The translations under genes were made by a program, and so were the position numbers. From contig MCFG01000172.1 of NCBI GenBank assembly GCA_002104895.1, positions 72,030 through 136,029 on the forward strand: DNA of 64,000 nucleotides. The letters are read 5' to 3'. Shown in pieces: positions 26,000 to 37,305 of the stretch (positions are counted from its first letter, which is position 1; every line of letters begins with the position of its first letter). Below the pieces are notes generated by a model. It was not told the origin of the DNA, ran no database searches, and saw only the letters and a list, made by a program, of their open reading frames with translations. The stretch comes from Anaeromyces robustus (lineage: Eukaryota; Neocallimastigomycota; Neocallimastigomycetes; Neocallimastigales; Neocallimastigaceae).

Positions 26000-28002
26000 T
26001 TAGAAACCAAATACAGATGAATGACCACTGTAACCTCCAGCTTCAGCACCTGTACCATATTTAGCATTCCATTCTTGTAATTGAATAATAATACCTGTCT
26101 TTTCATTTAATGATGGTACAATATCACCACTATCAAATGCCATATCAAAATGTTTCTTTTCAACAATTCTTACAATTTCATTCTTTTTATCTGGTTCAAC
26201 AATTTGTTCTCTAATAGCATTCATTACTAATATATAAATATTATAAAAAATTATAAAATTAAAAATAATATATAATATATAATTAATAATTAATAATTAA
26301 TAATTAATTAAAATTAAATAAAAAAAAAAAAAAAAAATTAAAAAATAAAAAAAAATAATAAAAATCATAAAATATTATTTTATTTTATTTAATTTTATTA
26401 TTTATTATTATTATTTTTCTTTTTCTTTTTTTTTTTTTCTTTTTTTTTTTTAATATTAATATATTGATTTTATAAATATTTACCTGAAGCAATTGATAAA
26501 TTCTTTAAATCACTACCACTCCATTGGTTTGTTTTACTGGCAACATAGGCTAAAATTTCTTTACGTTCTTCCTTTGAATGACCAACAACTTCTTCCTTTA
26601 ATAAAATATCAAGAATTTCTGCTCTGGCTTCAGCATCTGGTAAACTTACAAAGATTCTTCTTGGTAATCTTCTTAAAACGGCTTCATCTAAATCAAATGG
26701 TCTATTTGTGGCACCAATAACAATAACACCATCATTTCTTGAATTAAGACCATCCCATTCTTGCATGAATTCATTTAAGGTATTTACCATATAATGTGGT
26801 GTAAATTCACCTTTTCTAGTTTGTAAAAGAGCATCAATTTCATCAATGAATAAAACACATGGAGAAAGTTTTCTAGCAAGTGAAAAGATAGCTTTAACAT
26901 TCTTTTCATTTTCACCTACCCATTTACTTTGAACATTAGACATTTGAATGTTTAAGAAATTAGCACCACATTGTGAAGCAACAGCTCTAGCAGTTAAAGT
27001 TTTACCTGTACCTGGTGGACCAAAGAGTAATATACCGGTAGTAGTTTCCTTTAAAATACCAGTTTTATATAATTCTGGACGTTTTAATGGTAAAGTAATT
27101 AATTCATTCATAATAACTTTAGTTTTCTTTAAACCACCAATAGAATTAAAAGTGGTTTTAATATCAGATGGGAAAATGAAACATTCTTTAAGAATACGAT
27201 TTTCAAATTTATTTAAAGTGTAACGATCTTTTGGATTTTTAAATATATTAAGATATTCTAAACCATCCTTTATGAATTGTTGAGATTGATAAGTATTGAA
27301 TAAAACTTTATCAGCATTTGTAATATCTTTAATTTGTATTTTCTTAATTAAAGGTTTGGCTAATGGATTTTGATTTTCATTAACAACACCTGTTGAACCT
27401 TCAGCTAATGTAACTAATAATAATCTTTCAATTTCACTTGGATTTAATAATTTTTCTTCAAGGTATAATCCAGTATTATCTGGTGTTTTCATAGTTTCAA
27501 GTTCTTTTAATGGTAATTCACAATTAGCTGCTCTAGCAGCAACATTTAATTCCTTAATATTGTATTTTCTAATTACCTTTTTTAAATCGTTACTAATAAT
27601 TTTTCTGAATTCTTCAAATTCAACTTCCTTTTCAAAAGATGGGAATACCGGTATAACATTTGCACCAACATATTTATCCAATACAGTATCTAATTATATT
27701 AAATTAATTAATTTTTTTTTTTTTTTTTAATATATATATACATAAATAAATAAATAAATAAATATATATTAATAACAATAATAATAATTATAAAGTAAAA
27801 ATAATATATATAAGTATTTACCAAATTCAATCTTTTTTGATTCAATAACATTTCTGTTATCATTATATCTATTCTTTGATTGATCTGGTTCAGCATCAAT
27901 ATCTGGAGCTTTAAAACCTGCAACAACTTCATCATATAAATTACCAAATCTGATGTTACTATAAATATTTTTTAAATTAATTATATAAATAATAATATTA
28001 AT

Positions 28003-28036
<34 letters not shown>

Positions 28037-30096
28037 TATTAGTATTTATAATTATTATTATAAAAATAAAAGAATAATAATAATTTTTTTTTTATTAACG
28101 ACGTAAAATATACATAATATTTAATAAATTTATTAATAATAAACATATATCCTTATTGTTAAATTAATGATAATGATAATATTTTATTATTTATTTATAA
28201 CTTACTTTTTGACAACCTTCTTTTCAAAGGTTGGTGTTGATGGAGCAATTAATACAATATTATTGAAAGCACCAGTAATACCTAAAACAGTAACTAAACC
28301 ATCAAAAATATCTTGATTATCTAAACCATCATTAAAAATAGTTAAAAGATCTTCAAAGAAGATAACAATTTTCTTCGATTTTGATTCTTCAGTAATTTTT
28401 GAGAAAAGTTTTATCCACATATCTTGAACAAACATATTTAACTCAATATCTCTTTTTGGCCATGGCATATTTCTATTAACAACAACAGCTTGATTACCTT
28501 TATTGTCTTCATAAGCCCTATATATACAGATAAAATAAAATAAAAAAGATAAAATAAAGTAAAAAAAAAAAAAAAAGAAAAAAAAAAAGAAATATATATA
28601 TATATATTTATTATAAAATAAATATTTAATATAATAAAATATTTAGTATATTAAAAATAATTATCATATAATCATTAAATAATACATATATATATATAAT
28701 ATATGAATTTACTTATAGATTGGGTATGGAATTTTAGTAGAACTACTTCTATCATAATGTCTCTTATCACCACCAAACATTGAAAAAACATTTGGGAAAG
28801 CTGATGGATCACCTTTTCTACCAAATCTTGATTGATGATCCATTTCTGGATTATTTCTACTTCTTTCCATTTCAACAGTTTCAATATTTGGCATAGATTT
28901 CATAACACTACCGCTAATTCTATAGAAAATGTCACTATGAGTAACCTAAAATTATTAATTATTAAATAAATAATAAATAAATTTTAATTATTAAATTTTT
29001 TAAATTAATTTTTATTATATTAATTATTAATTAATAATCGTAGAAAAAATTAATTATTAATGAATAAAGGAGTAAAATATAATAAAAAAAATAAATAATA
29101 ATAACAAATATAGATAATTATAATAATAAAGTTATTATTTATTATTTATAATAAATAATAGATTATAGATAAGATTTACTATAATTCAATATCATAATAA
29201 ATGTCAAAATATTATTGAAAAAAAAAAAAAGTTAAAAAACTCACTTCTAAGAAATCAGCACCTAATTGTTTAGCAGTATGACTAGCAATATGTTTTAAAT
29301 AAATTTCTGAACCTTTAATTGGACAAGATAACAATACAAGTCTTGAACTTTGAGAAGGAATATATTTAACATGGTTTTTAATAGATTCGTCTAATAAACC
29401 TCCTGCTACTAATTGAATTTCATTTAAAGTGAATTGATTATATATATATGGTAATTCTTCAAGGTTTGTAGTATTATTTTCTGGAGTTATAATTCTATTT
29501 TCAAAAGAATCAGTAACTAATTCATTTACTTTTATTTTTTATATAAAGTTTATATTTTTATAGATTGAAAATATTGTTAAAAATATAATAAAATTATAAG
29601 TAAATGATAAAATAAAAGTAATAATAAAAAGATAATTTAATATTAATAACAATTAAATAAATTTATTCATAATTTATATATATACTATTCTTACATAAAA
29701 AAAAAAAAAAAACTTACATAAAAGTTCCTTCATACGAATTCTTTTAATTCCTTTAAACATATCTTCTCTAACATTTGGGAAAGCGTAAATACGATTTCTA
29801 ATTTTATCAGTTTCAGCCTCCTTTTTAACATTTTCAAAAATATCTAAAGGTTTTGGATTATCTAAATCTTCATCATATAAAGATTCATATTTTTTAGTAA
29901 AATCGTCTTCATTTAAATCCTTGACTTGAACATTATTTTTACCATTTCCATTTGGGTCATTAGTAAAATTTCTAAGTTGAATTTTTGAAGTAGCAATTCT
30001 ATTGTTAATAATGGCATTACTTTTTAAAAGTAAAGCACCAGAGAGTTGCTTTTGTACTAAGTTTATATTATTTTTTTTAGCTAATTGATTTAGCAT
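26000..30096 (-). CDS. Organelle-targeted AAA ATPase, Msp1/ATAD1-like, with a degenerate first AAA domain
   Basis: Seven exons, 30096-29718, 29528-29245, 28945-28713, 28517-28206, 27958-27822, 27689-26484 and 26226-26000, give 2778 nt (925 aa). The N-terminus (MLNQLAKKNNINLVQKQLSG, then a Ser/Asn/Arg-rich stretch) looks like a mitochondrial presequence; in an anaerobic fungus it would target the hydrogenosome. Residues about 140-380 resemble a AAA fold without Walker A (SRLVLLSCPIKGSEIYLKH, later KKIVIFFEDLL). The second domain is canonical: GPPGTGKT (672-679), VLFIDEID (from 727), GATNRP (about 774-779) and RRLPRR. The order of GGLKKTK, ILLFGPPGTGKTL, MSNVQSKWVGENEK and NEFMQEWDGL matches the Msp1/ATAD1 (membrane-protein extractase) clade rather than the FtsH-like Yme1, since no zinc-protease domain follows. 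The protein ends with a Gly/Ser-rich tail after the C-terminal helix. Confidence 0.88.
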
Positions 30097-30822
30097 TTTG
30101 CGTTATTATTGTTATTTAAAGATATTTATAAAAGGAAAATAAGTGAAGATAAAACAAATTTTGTAATATAAAAAAAATTTTTTTTTTATATATTTATAAT
30201 TTAATTTTATTATACAATTATTGTCAATTATTGTTTTTTTATTATAATTATTATTTTACAATTATTAATATTACTAGATAAAATATTTCTATTATTTTTT
30301 TTTCTTTTTAGATAAAATAACTATTTTTTAATATTATTAATATTACAAATAGTTTTTTTATACTTTTTTTTTTTTTTTTACTTTTTTTATTTCTTTGTGA
30401 ATAATTTTTATTACTTATTTTGTGTTAAAATTCTTTTTATATTCTTAATAATATAATTTTAATATTTATTTAAGTCTTTTATTTTAATTTTATTTTTTTT
30501 TATTTTTTTATATATATATATTATGTTTAACGTTCTTATTTTTATTTATTTATTTATTTTTAATTTATTTATTTGTTTTTTCTTTTTAATTTCAAATTTT
30601 ATTTTTTATATATGATATGCTATTCCTTTTTTATAATAGTTAAAATAATAAAAAAAAGAAAGAAATAGAAAAAAGAAAAATTTTGAATTTCTTTAAAAAA
30701 AATATTTATTTCTTTTTTTTATATTTCTTATCCTTTTTTTTTCTCGGTTTTATTTTATTTTTATTATTTTTTTATTTTTTATTTTTATTATTATTATATA
30801 TTTTAATTTTGATATTAACAAA

Positions 30823-30864
<42 letters not shown>

Positions 30865-31296
30865 ATGTTAATTCGCCTTCTTAATATTACTAAATATTTA
30901 ATAATAATAATAATATTAAAAAAAAAAAAAGTATTAAAATATAATAAAATATAAAAGGATAAAAAATAAAAAAATTTTTATTTTTTTATGTTTTTATCTT
31001 ATTTATATATAAATTTTTTTGTGTTATCTAAATTTATATTATATTTTATTTTTCGTTTAAACAAGCGTTTTTTTTTAGTTTTATCTTTATTATTTCCTTT
31101 TTATTTTTTTTAATTATTATTATTAAATAATAACTTTATTTCTATTTAGGAAATAGAAAACGTACAATAAATAAATCAAAAAATAATTTATTTTATATTA
31201 ATGAAAAATATATATATATTTAATAATTATCATTTTTTTAATTTATTAATTTATTAATTAATTTATTTATTTATTTATTAAATTTATTTATTAAAT

Positions 31297-31327
<31 letters not shown>

Positions 31328-33299
31328 TTAAATATATTCAAGTTTTTTAAACTATAACTTAAATATATGAAATAAAATTATTTTATCCTTTTTCCATATA
31401 TTAAATTTTTAATATATATTTTTTATTAAAAAATAAATATATATATATATCAAAAAAAAAAAAAAAAAACAGTTCCATAATGTATAACAAAGTTTTATTA
31501 TTTAATTTTATATATAAATATAAAAACATCTTTTTTTTTATATATACTTTGATAATATATTTATAATATGATGATTCTTTATTAACATCGTATATCGAGA
31601 ATACTTCTAATAAAGTCTTAATAAGAAGAAAAATTTTAAAATTAATAAGCAAATATATGGTAATTATAATATTTGTTTATTATTACCTATAATCAATAAT
31701 ATACATTTAAAAAATGACTAATTCTAAACAAAACAAAAACAATAATTAATTATAATTATAATTATTATAATTATGATTATTATTATTATTATTATTCATC
31801 TAAACATTTTTAATATAAAAAATATAGGATTATATTACTAAACAAGATAATTAGATAAGTAAATTAAATCAACAATATAAACCAATGTAATGTAATCATA
31901 TAAACCAATGTAATGTAATAAAAAATCAATCAAATAAAATTTCATGTTATCTACATTATTTTAATTATATGTATACATTTATAATATTATTGGTGAATAT
32001 GTAACATACGTTATTATTATATAAAATTTATGATAAAAATAAAGGATTATTTTCCTATTATTATTATTAATATTTACCATTAAATAAAATAAATTGTTTT
32101 TGTTTAACATATTCAATATATACAAATATAACTATTAATATATGAAATATATTAAATAATATATGGTTCTTATTTATATTTATTTAATTTCATAATATAA
32201 AATAAGAAATAAATTTAAATCAAAATTTTTTAATAAAAAATAATTATATATCTTATTTTAAATAGGATTTTTTAACGAACCTTTATAAAAAAAAAAAAGA
32301 ATTATAACAATCTTTTACAAATAATATGAAAAACTTCTTTTTTATTATTATTAAACTTTTTTTTATCCTTTCTAAAAAAGTTTAATTGAAATATACTTTT
32401 TATATATATTAATATTATATATTGTAATATATAATTATACATATATTATTTAATCTATTAGGAAAAAATTACTAAGTAATGTTAAAAATTCCATTTTTAA
32501 TTTATACATTATGATTAAAACAATAATAAATATATATTATAAATATTAAATAATTTATAAAAATAATAATATAAAAAAGAATATACTCCTTTTACGTAAT
32601 GTATAAAATAAGATTATTAAAAAGTAATGAATAATATCTGTTATTAAATTTTTGAAAGAAAAGAGAAAAACTAATGAACTAAATGTTGATATATATATAA
32701 AAATCTTCAAAATCTTGTTAAAGAAAATATATAGTATTTTTTATTAGTATTATTTTATATTATTAGAAGACGTTAATTTATTTTTATTATCTTTTTTCAA
32801 AATTTATAATAGTAATTATTCAAAATTTGTGTATTTTCTTTTTTATTTTCATATATAAGTATATATTAATACTATTTTTTATATAATATATAATATAAAA
32901 GATAGTATGAACTAATTATATTGAAGGATAATTGTCAAGGTTTTCAAACTTAACAGAAAACAACAGCACTATTATAAATTTTATAACATACTTTTTTTAA
33001 TTATTATTTTATTTTTTTTATATATAATAATAATAATAATCAATTCTTATTAAGTAATAAAGATATATATAAATAATAACAAATAATAGTTTAATTAAAT
33101 AAATTGATAAATCAACAAAATAATACACTAATAAATTAAAATAGTCTCCAATTATTGCAAATATTTAATATTTTTTTTGTATTTTTTTAATTTTTATTTT
33201 TATTAATATTTTTTTTTATTATTTTATATAAATTGAATTTAATATTTAAATTGAATTTATAAATTCATTTTTTAGTTTTTAAATTTAATTATTTTTATT
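30097..33299. other. Gene-free AT-rich intergenic region
   Basis: About 3.2 kb with T-rich sequence upstream of the AAA gene, an ATT microsatellite near 30822-30865, ATTT runs near 31256-31330, and a 22-bp tandem pair (ATAAACCAATGTAATGTAAT) at about 31877-31919. No gene is seen. Confidence 0.7.
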
Positions 33300-34010
33300 T
33301 TATTTTGTACAAGAAAAACTAACTAAAGATTTTACATTAGTAATCTCAACATTACTATACATTTTCTTCATACGTTCGGTAAAGCTTTCTAAAGTTTCAA
33401 AAGGAGGAGTGAAATAACCTTTCTTAACATAAAGAGTATTTATAAATTTATCTGTTCTTGAACATTGTCCTTCAATATAAAAACAACCACAGAATCTACC
33501 TCCTTTTTTTAAAACACGATAAGTTTCATTATATGCTGCTTCTTTATCTGGGAAAGCATGAAAACCATTCATTGAAAGAACAATATCAAAACTATTATCT
33601 TCAAATTCTAAATGACCAACATCACCTTGTTGAAATTTAATATGAGTAAGTTGAAGTTTTTCACTTTTTTCTTTAGCTTGATTTAACATTTCTTCAGAAT
33701 AATCTAAACATGTAATATCAGCATCTTTTATAATAGAATAAAATGGAATTGTTAAAACACCTGTACCAACTGGAACATCTAAAAGTTTTCCATTAAAATC
33801 TTCTTCAATATGAGATAATACTTGTTCATAAAGTTTATCATTATCTTCTTTACTATAATCCCATACTACTTTATTAACTAATGAACCTAAAAATGTAGAA
33901 TTTGTTATCATTCCATCATAAAATGAATTACTACCTAAAGATTTATAAGCAGACTTAACTTTACCATAAACATTTTCAGATGTATTTGTAGAATTACCAG
34001 CTTCAGCCAT
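33300..34010 (-). CDS. Class I SAM-dependent methyltransferase (UbiE/Methyltransf_11-like), possibly bacterial in origin
   Basis: A single uninterrupted exon of 236 aa. Rossmann methyltransferase motifs are clear: motif I LLDVPVGTGVLTIPF (SAM binding, about residues 77-91), the acidic residue in ITCLDYSEEML, QGDVGHLEFEDNSFDIVLSM (motifs II/III), and YRVLKKGGRFCGCFYI. The substrate is unknown; UbiE-type similarity does not imply quinone synthesis, which is not expected in an anaerobic fungus. The start is the only nearby ATG and gives a natural N-terminus (MAEAGNSTNTSEN). The lack of introns in a window where most genes have many, and a layout I recall from rumen Clostridia-type proteins, suggest horizontal transfer. 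Codon use is A/T-adapted like the neighbours, so any transfer is not recent. Confidence 0.85.
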   Translation of the reverse strand: MAEAGNSTNTSENVYGKVKSAYKSLGSNSFYDGMITNSTFLGSLVNKVVWDYSKEDNDKLYEQVLSHIEEDFNGKLLDVPVGTGVLTIPFYSIIKDADITCLDYSEEMLNQAKEKSEKLQLTHIKFQQGDVGHLEFEDNSFDIVLSMNGFHAFPDKEAAYNETYRVLKKGGRFCGCFYIEGQCSRTDKFINTLYVKKGYFTPPFETLESFTERMKKMYSNVEITNVKSLVSFSCTK

Positions 34011-34438
34011 TTTTTATTTATATTTTATTTTTATTTTTATTTTTATTGGTAAATATACAAATTAACTTAATAATATTTATTTTAATATATAAATGAATTT
34101 CTATTTTTTTTAAAAAAAAATTTTTTTTTAAAATAATTTGATAATTATGAAATTGAATATTTATGAAAATAAATAAGATATAATTAACTAATTATATATT
34201 ACTAATTATATATATTTAATATAAATGTTTTAATTACAACTGTTATTTTATTTTTTTACATGTAAAAAAAAAGAAGAAATATCTTTGAATATTTAAATAA
34301 ATTTCATTAATAAATGTTTCATATTTAATTTTCTATATAAAAATTAATTTAATTAATATATTTATATTAAAATAAAAAATTACTTTTCATAACCAATCTT
34401 ACTTTTCATAGTTTCCGATATAAATCTCACTGCCATAT

Positions 34439-34439
<1 letters not shown>
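34011..34439. other. Upstream flank of the methyltransferase
   Basis: A TTTTA-repeat leader directly precedes the ATG at 34010, followed by A/T-rich sequence with no ORF. It should contain the methyltransferase promoter. Confidence 0.5.
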
Positions 34440-34506
<67 letters not shown>

Positions 34507-34625
34507 ATGAATAAATGAATAAATAAATGAATAAATGAATAAATAAATGAATAAATAAATGAATAAATGAATAAATAAATGAATAAATAAATGAATAAAT
34601 AAATGAATAAATGAATGAATAAATG
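34440..34625. repeat. Tetranucleotide satellite (AAAT)n/(GAAT)n
   Basis: About 46 four-base units. The first about 17 are pure AAAT; the rest mix AAAT and GAAT. On the minus strand this makes a fake ORF of repeating Phe-Ile-Tyr-Leu/Ser. It abuts the left flank of the SINE-like insertion. Confidence 0.98.
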
Positions 34626-34646
34626 TATTTGCCGTAGTTAACCAAT

Positions 34647-34656
34647 AAAGATAACG

Positions 34657-34659
<3 letters not shown>
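34647..34659. repeat. Target-site duplication, left copy
   Basis: AAAGATAACGAAT, identical to 35192-35204. It flanks the poly(T) end (3' end on the minus strand) of the retroposon. Confidence 0.92.
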
Positions 34660-34698
<39 letters not shown>

Positions 34699-35191
34699 AT
34701 GACCGGGGTATGCTTCTTTGACCTTCCCTAATGTGAAGCAGTAAGCCCACTCCCTAATAATTAGGTGGTAGTGTGTCCCTCATGGACTGCCATACTGAAA
34801 GTCAGCTTCGGCTTTCCCAATCATGTACAATAATTGCTGAATTTATATCCGCAAGCCACACATTCTCGGTGCCCGACAAACCTCAAACAAGGCTGATGAA
34901 AAGCCCAACGGTCACGTGATTATAATTCACTTGGTTATTCTACGTTATTGATTGGTACAGGTTGGATTTTCTCAAAGAAACAATATTAAAGACTATAAGT
35001 GTCAGGCAGTACAATAAATTATTAAATTAAGAAGTTTGGTATAATTAAGGAAGGACAATACTTAACCTGGCGGTCGAACAAGTCCTGATGAAAAACCCAC
35101 ATAGAGGAAACATCAGACCCGCGGGGTCGAACCAGAGACCTTATGTATGCTAAGACAACGCCTTAACAACCAGGATAAAAACTGGTTTGAC
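34660..35191 (-). mobile_element. tRNA-derived SINE-like retroposon
   Basis: A non-coding insertion of about 530 bp, much richer in GC than its surroundings, read on the minus strand. The 5' head (35191 downwards) is tRNA-like: a box A-like CTGGTTGTTAAGGCG at 35173-35159 and a near-perfect box B GGTTCGACCCC at 35133-35123, about 40 bp apart as in a pol III promoter. A TTAGCAT loop as in tRNA-Ala(AGC) lies between them. The body has no ORF but repeats a motif: GTGGGTTTTTCATCAG (about 35100-35085) and GTTGGGCTTTTCATCAG (about 34908-34892). A second box-B-like GTTCGACCG lies at 35079-35071. The element ends in a pure poly(A) tail (about 36 T on the plus strand, to 34695) and is bracketed by 13-bp direct repeats, so it was inserted by LINE-type retrotransposition. 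The identical duplications point to a fairly young insertion. Confidence 0.88.
35123..35173 (-). promoter_or_regulatory. Internal RNA polymerase III promoter (box A and box B) of the SINE-like element
   Basis: Box A-like at 35159-35173 and box B at 35123-35133. Box B keeps the GGTTCGANNCC consensus exactly. The anticodon-stem pairing between them is degenerate, so this is a promoter relic within a retroposon and not a functional tRNA gene. Confidence 0.8.
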
Positions 35192-35204
35192 AAAGATAAC
35201 GAAT
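35192..35204. repeat. Target-site duplication, right copy
   Basis: AAAGATAACGAAT, a perfect match to 34647-34659, directly outside the tRNA-like 5' end of the retroposon. Confidence 0.92.
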
Positions 35205-35375
35205 AAAATATATTTTTTTATTTATATATATAATTATTTATATTTTATATTCAATTACATATACAATTTTGACATTTATTGTTTTAATTGTCATATTATT
35301 CATATATTTATTAACTAATTATAATTGATTAATAATAACCAGATTTGTAATATATAAATTGACAAAATAAAAGGT

Positions 35376-35483
35376 CCTTGTTTTCACTAAAAATGTATTT
35401 TTTCAATTTTGATTAAATTATTAAATCTATATTAATCTTGTTTAGTAAAAATAGATTTTTAGATTTTGATTAGATTTATAAAC
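35376..35483 (-). repeat. 60-bp minisatellite, inverted outlying copies (about 1.8 units)
   Basis: Contains CTTGTTTTCACTAAAAATG, TTTTTTCAATTTTGAT and TATATTAATCTTGTTTAGTA, the reverse complement of the array at 40021-40372. These units are more diverged than those in the main array. Confidence 0.85.
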
Positions 35484-35824
35484 ATTTATTTTATTATTTA
35501 TCTTATTAAACTAATCCATCCTTAGAAATACATAGAGTGTCGATGCCGAATCATGTGTTTGTCTATAAAAAAATAAATCCATTCAAATATTTTATTTTAA
35601 ATATATGATTATATTTTATTTTTCTTTTCATGTAAGATAAGAAAAATAAATATAAATATCTTATACAAATATATATTAAAAGACATAATTTTATATTCAA
35701 TATATTTATTCTCTAATATAACCGAAGAATTTTATGTTAATGTGTCATATTGAATGAATAATATATTTAAGAATATTTATTTTTTTTAAATTGAAAAAAA
35801 AGTTTTTGATAATATATATAATTA

Positions 35825-35862
<38 letters not shown>

Positions 35863-36373
35863 TTTTACATTTTACAAATTATTCTTATATTAACCATATT
35901 TTTATATATTAAATTAAGAATATAATAAAAAAAAATAAAAATTAGTAAGTATTATTTGTTTAAATAAATAAATAAATAACTAAAAAAAAATGGCAACAGA
36001 AAAATAAAAAATGATGATAACATTCAACTTAATTCCTTTGTAAAAGTCATTGATGATAATATTAAATTATTATTAATTACTACTGAAAGATTAGAATTTA
36101 TTATTGAAATATGTATTAAATATATATATATATCCTTGATATTATTAGTAAAAAGATTAAGAGAAAAAGATAATTTTAAATTATTTAGTATAATTTTTAA
36201 AAATTTACTTTTTTTTTTTTTTTTTTTTTGATAATGAATATATCATAACTATTTTACTTTATCATACTAAGAATAAAATAACATTCAATTTAACTAAATA
36301 AATAACAAAACCAAAAGAAATTAATGGATATAATTAATACTGTGTGTAATTCAAGTAATTTATCTTTATAAAG

Positions 36374-36419
36374 TTTTTTGATCTTTTTGGATACAATTAT
36401 ATCCAAAAAGATCAAAAAA
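36374..36419. repeat. Perfect 20-bp inverted repeat with 6-nt loop
   Basis: TTTTTTGATCTTTTTGGATA at 36374-36393 and its exact reverse complement at 36400-36419 enclose CAATTA. It is mixed-sequence rather than a simple TA palindrome. No gene is adjacent. Confidence 0.95.
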
Positions 36420-37274
36420 TCAATATAAATCAATATCTTGATCGAGATTACTTTGTAAAGTTCAATAAATATTTTTATTAATTATATGATAAATTTTCTT
36501 CAAATCTTTACATTTATAATACAAGAAATATTATTAAATATAATCAAAGAATTTTATGTTAATTATTTTTTTTTTTTTTATTTTTTAAAATTGAGTAAGA
36601 ATTGATTATTGACAAGATAGATTTTATTATAATATCAAAATTAAATTAATGTTTTTATTTATTATAAAATTTATTAATGTAACAAATGTAATTATTAAAT
36701 GAAAACTCTAAATACTTTAAATAAAATTATACAATCATTCTAGCTATATTTCCCATTAGTAAGAATAAATAAAAATGACAAACAAATTTATAAACAATCA
36801 AACAAAACAATCAAACAAATAAAAAAATAAAAAAATAAACAAACAAATAAACAAACAAAAAAACATATAAATAAATAAATTTTTTTAAAAAGAATATTTA
36901 TATGTATTAATTCATATAACTATTATTAAAAATAATATTAATAAAAATTATTAAAAGAAAAAATAATAAATAATAATAATAATAATTAAAAATTCATATA
37001 ATTTAATTAATTATTATTTTAGTTATTATTACAAAATATTAAAATATTAATATATTTAATAATATAATTAATTATTAATTGTTACAATTATTATTAAAGG
37101 AAAATTAGTGTAATGGAAATATTTAATAATGAATATTTTAGTGTTTTTAGTGTAATGGAATTTTTTGAAAAATAATAATTTTTTTTTTTTTGTTATATTC
37201 CATTTTTATAATAATATTAATAACAATAATAATAGTGTGATATTTAAATTCCATAAAAAATTAATAATAAAATC

Positions 37275-37305
<31 letters not shown>

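Noticed and set aside
26000-30096. i-AAA protease (Yme1/FtsH type)
   Set aside because: The sequence after the AAA module is short and has no HExxH zinc-protease domain.
31401-31652. 83-aa minus ORF
   Set aside because: Ile/Lys/Leu/Tyr/Phe noise across A/T repeats; no motif.
35123-35191. Functional tRNA gene
   Set aside because: Box A and B are present, but the anticodon stem does not pair properly and the sequence continues into a poly(A)-tailed, duplication-flanked element.
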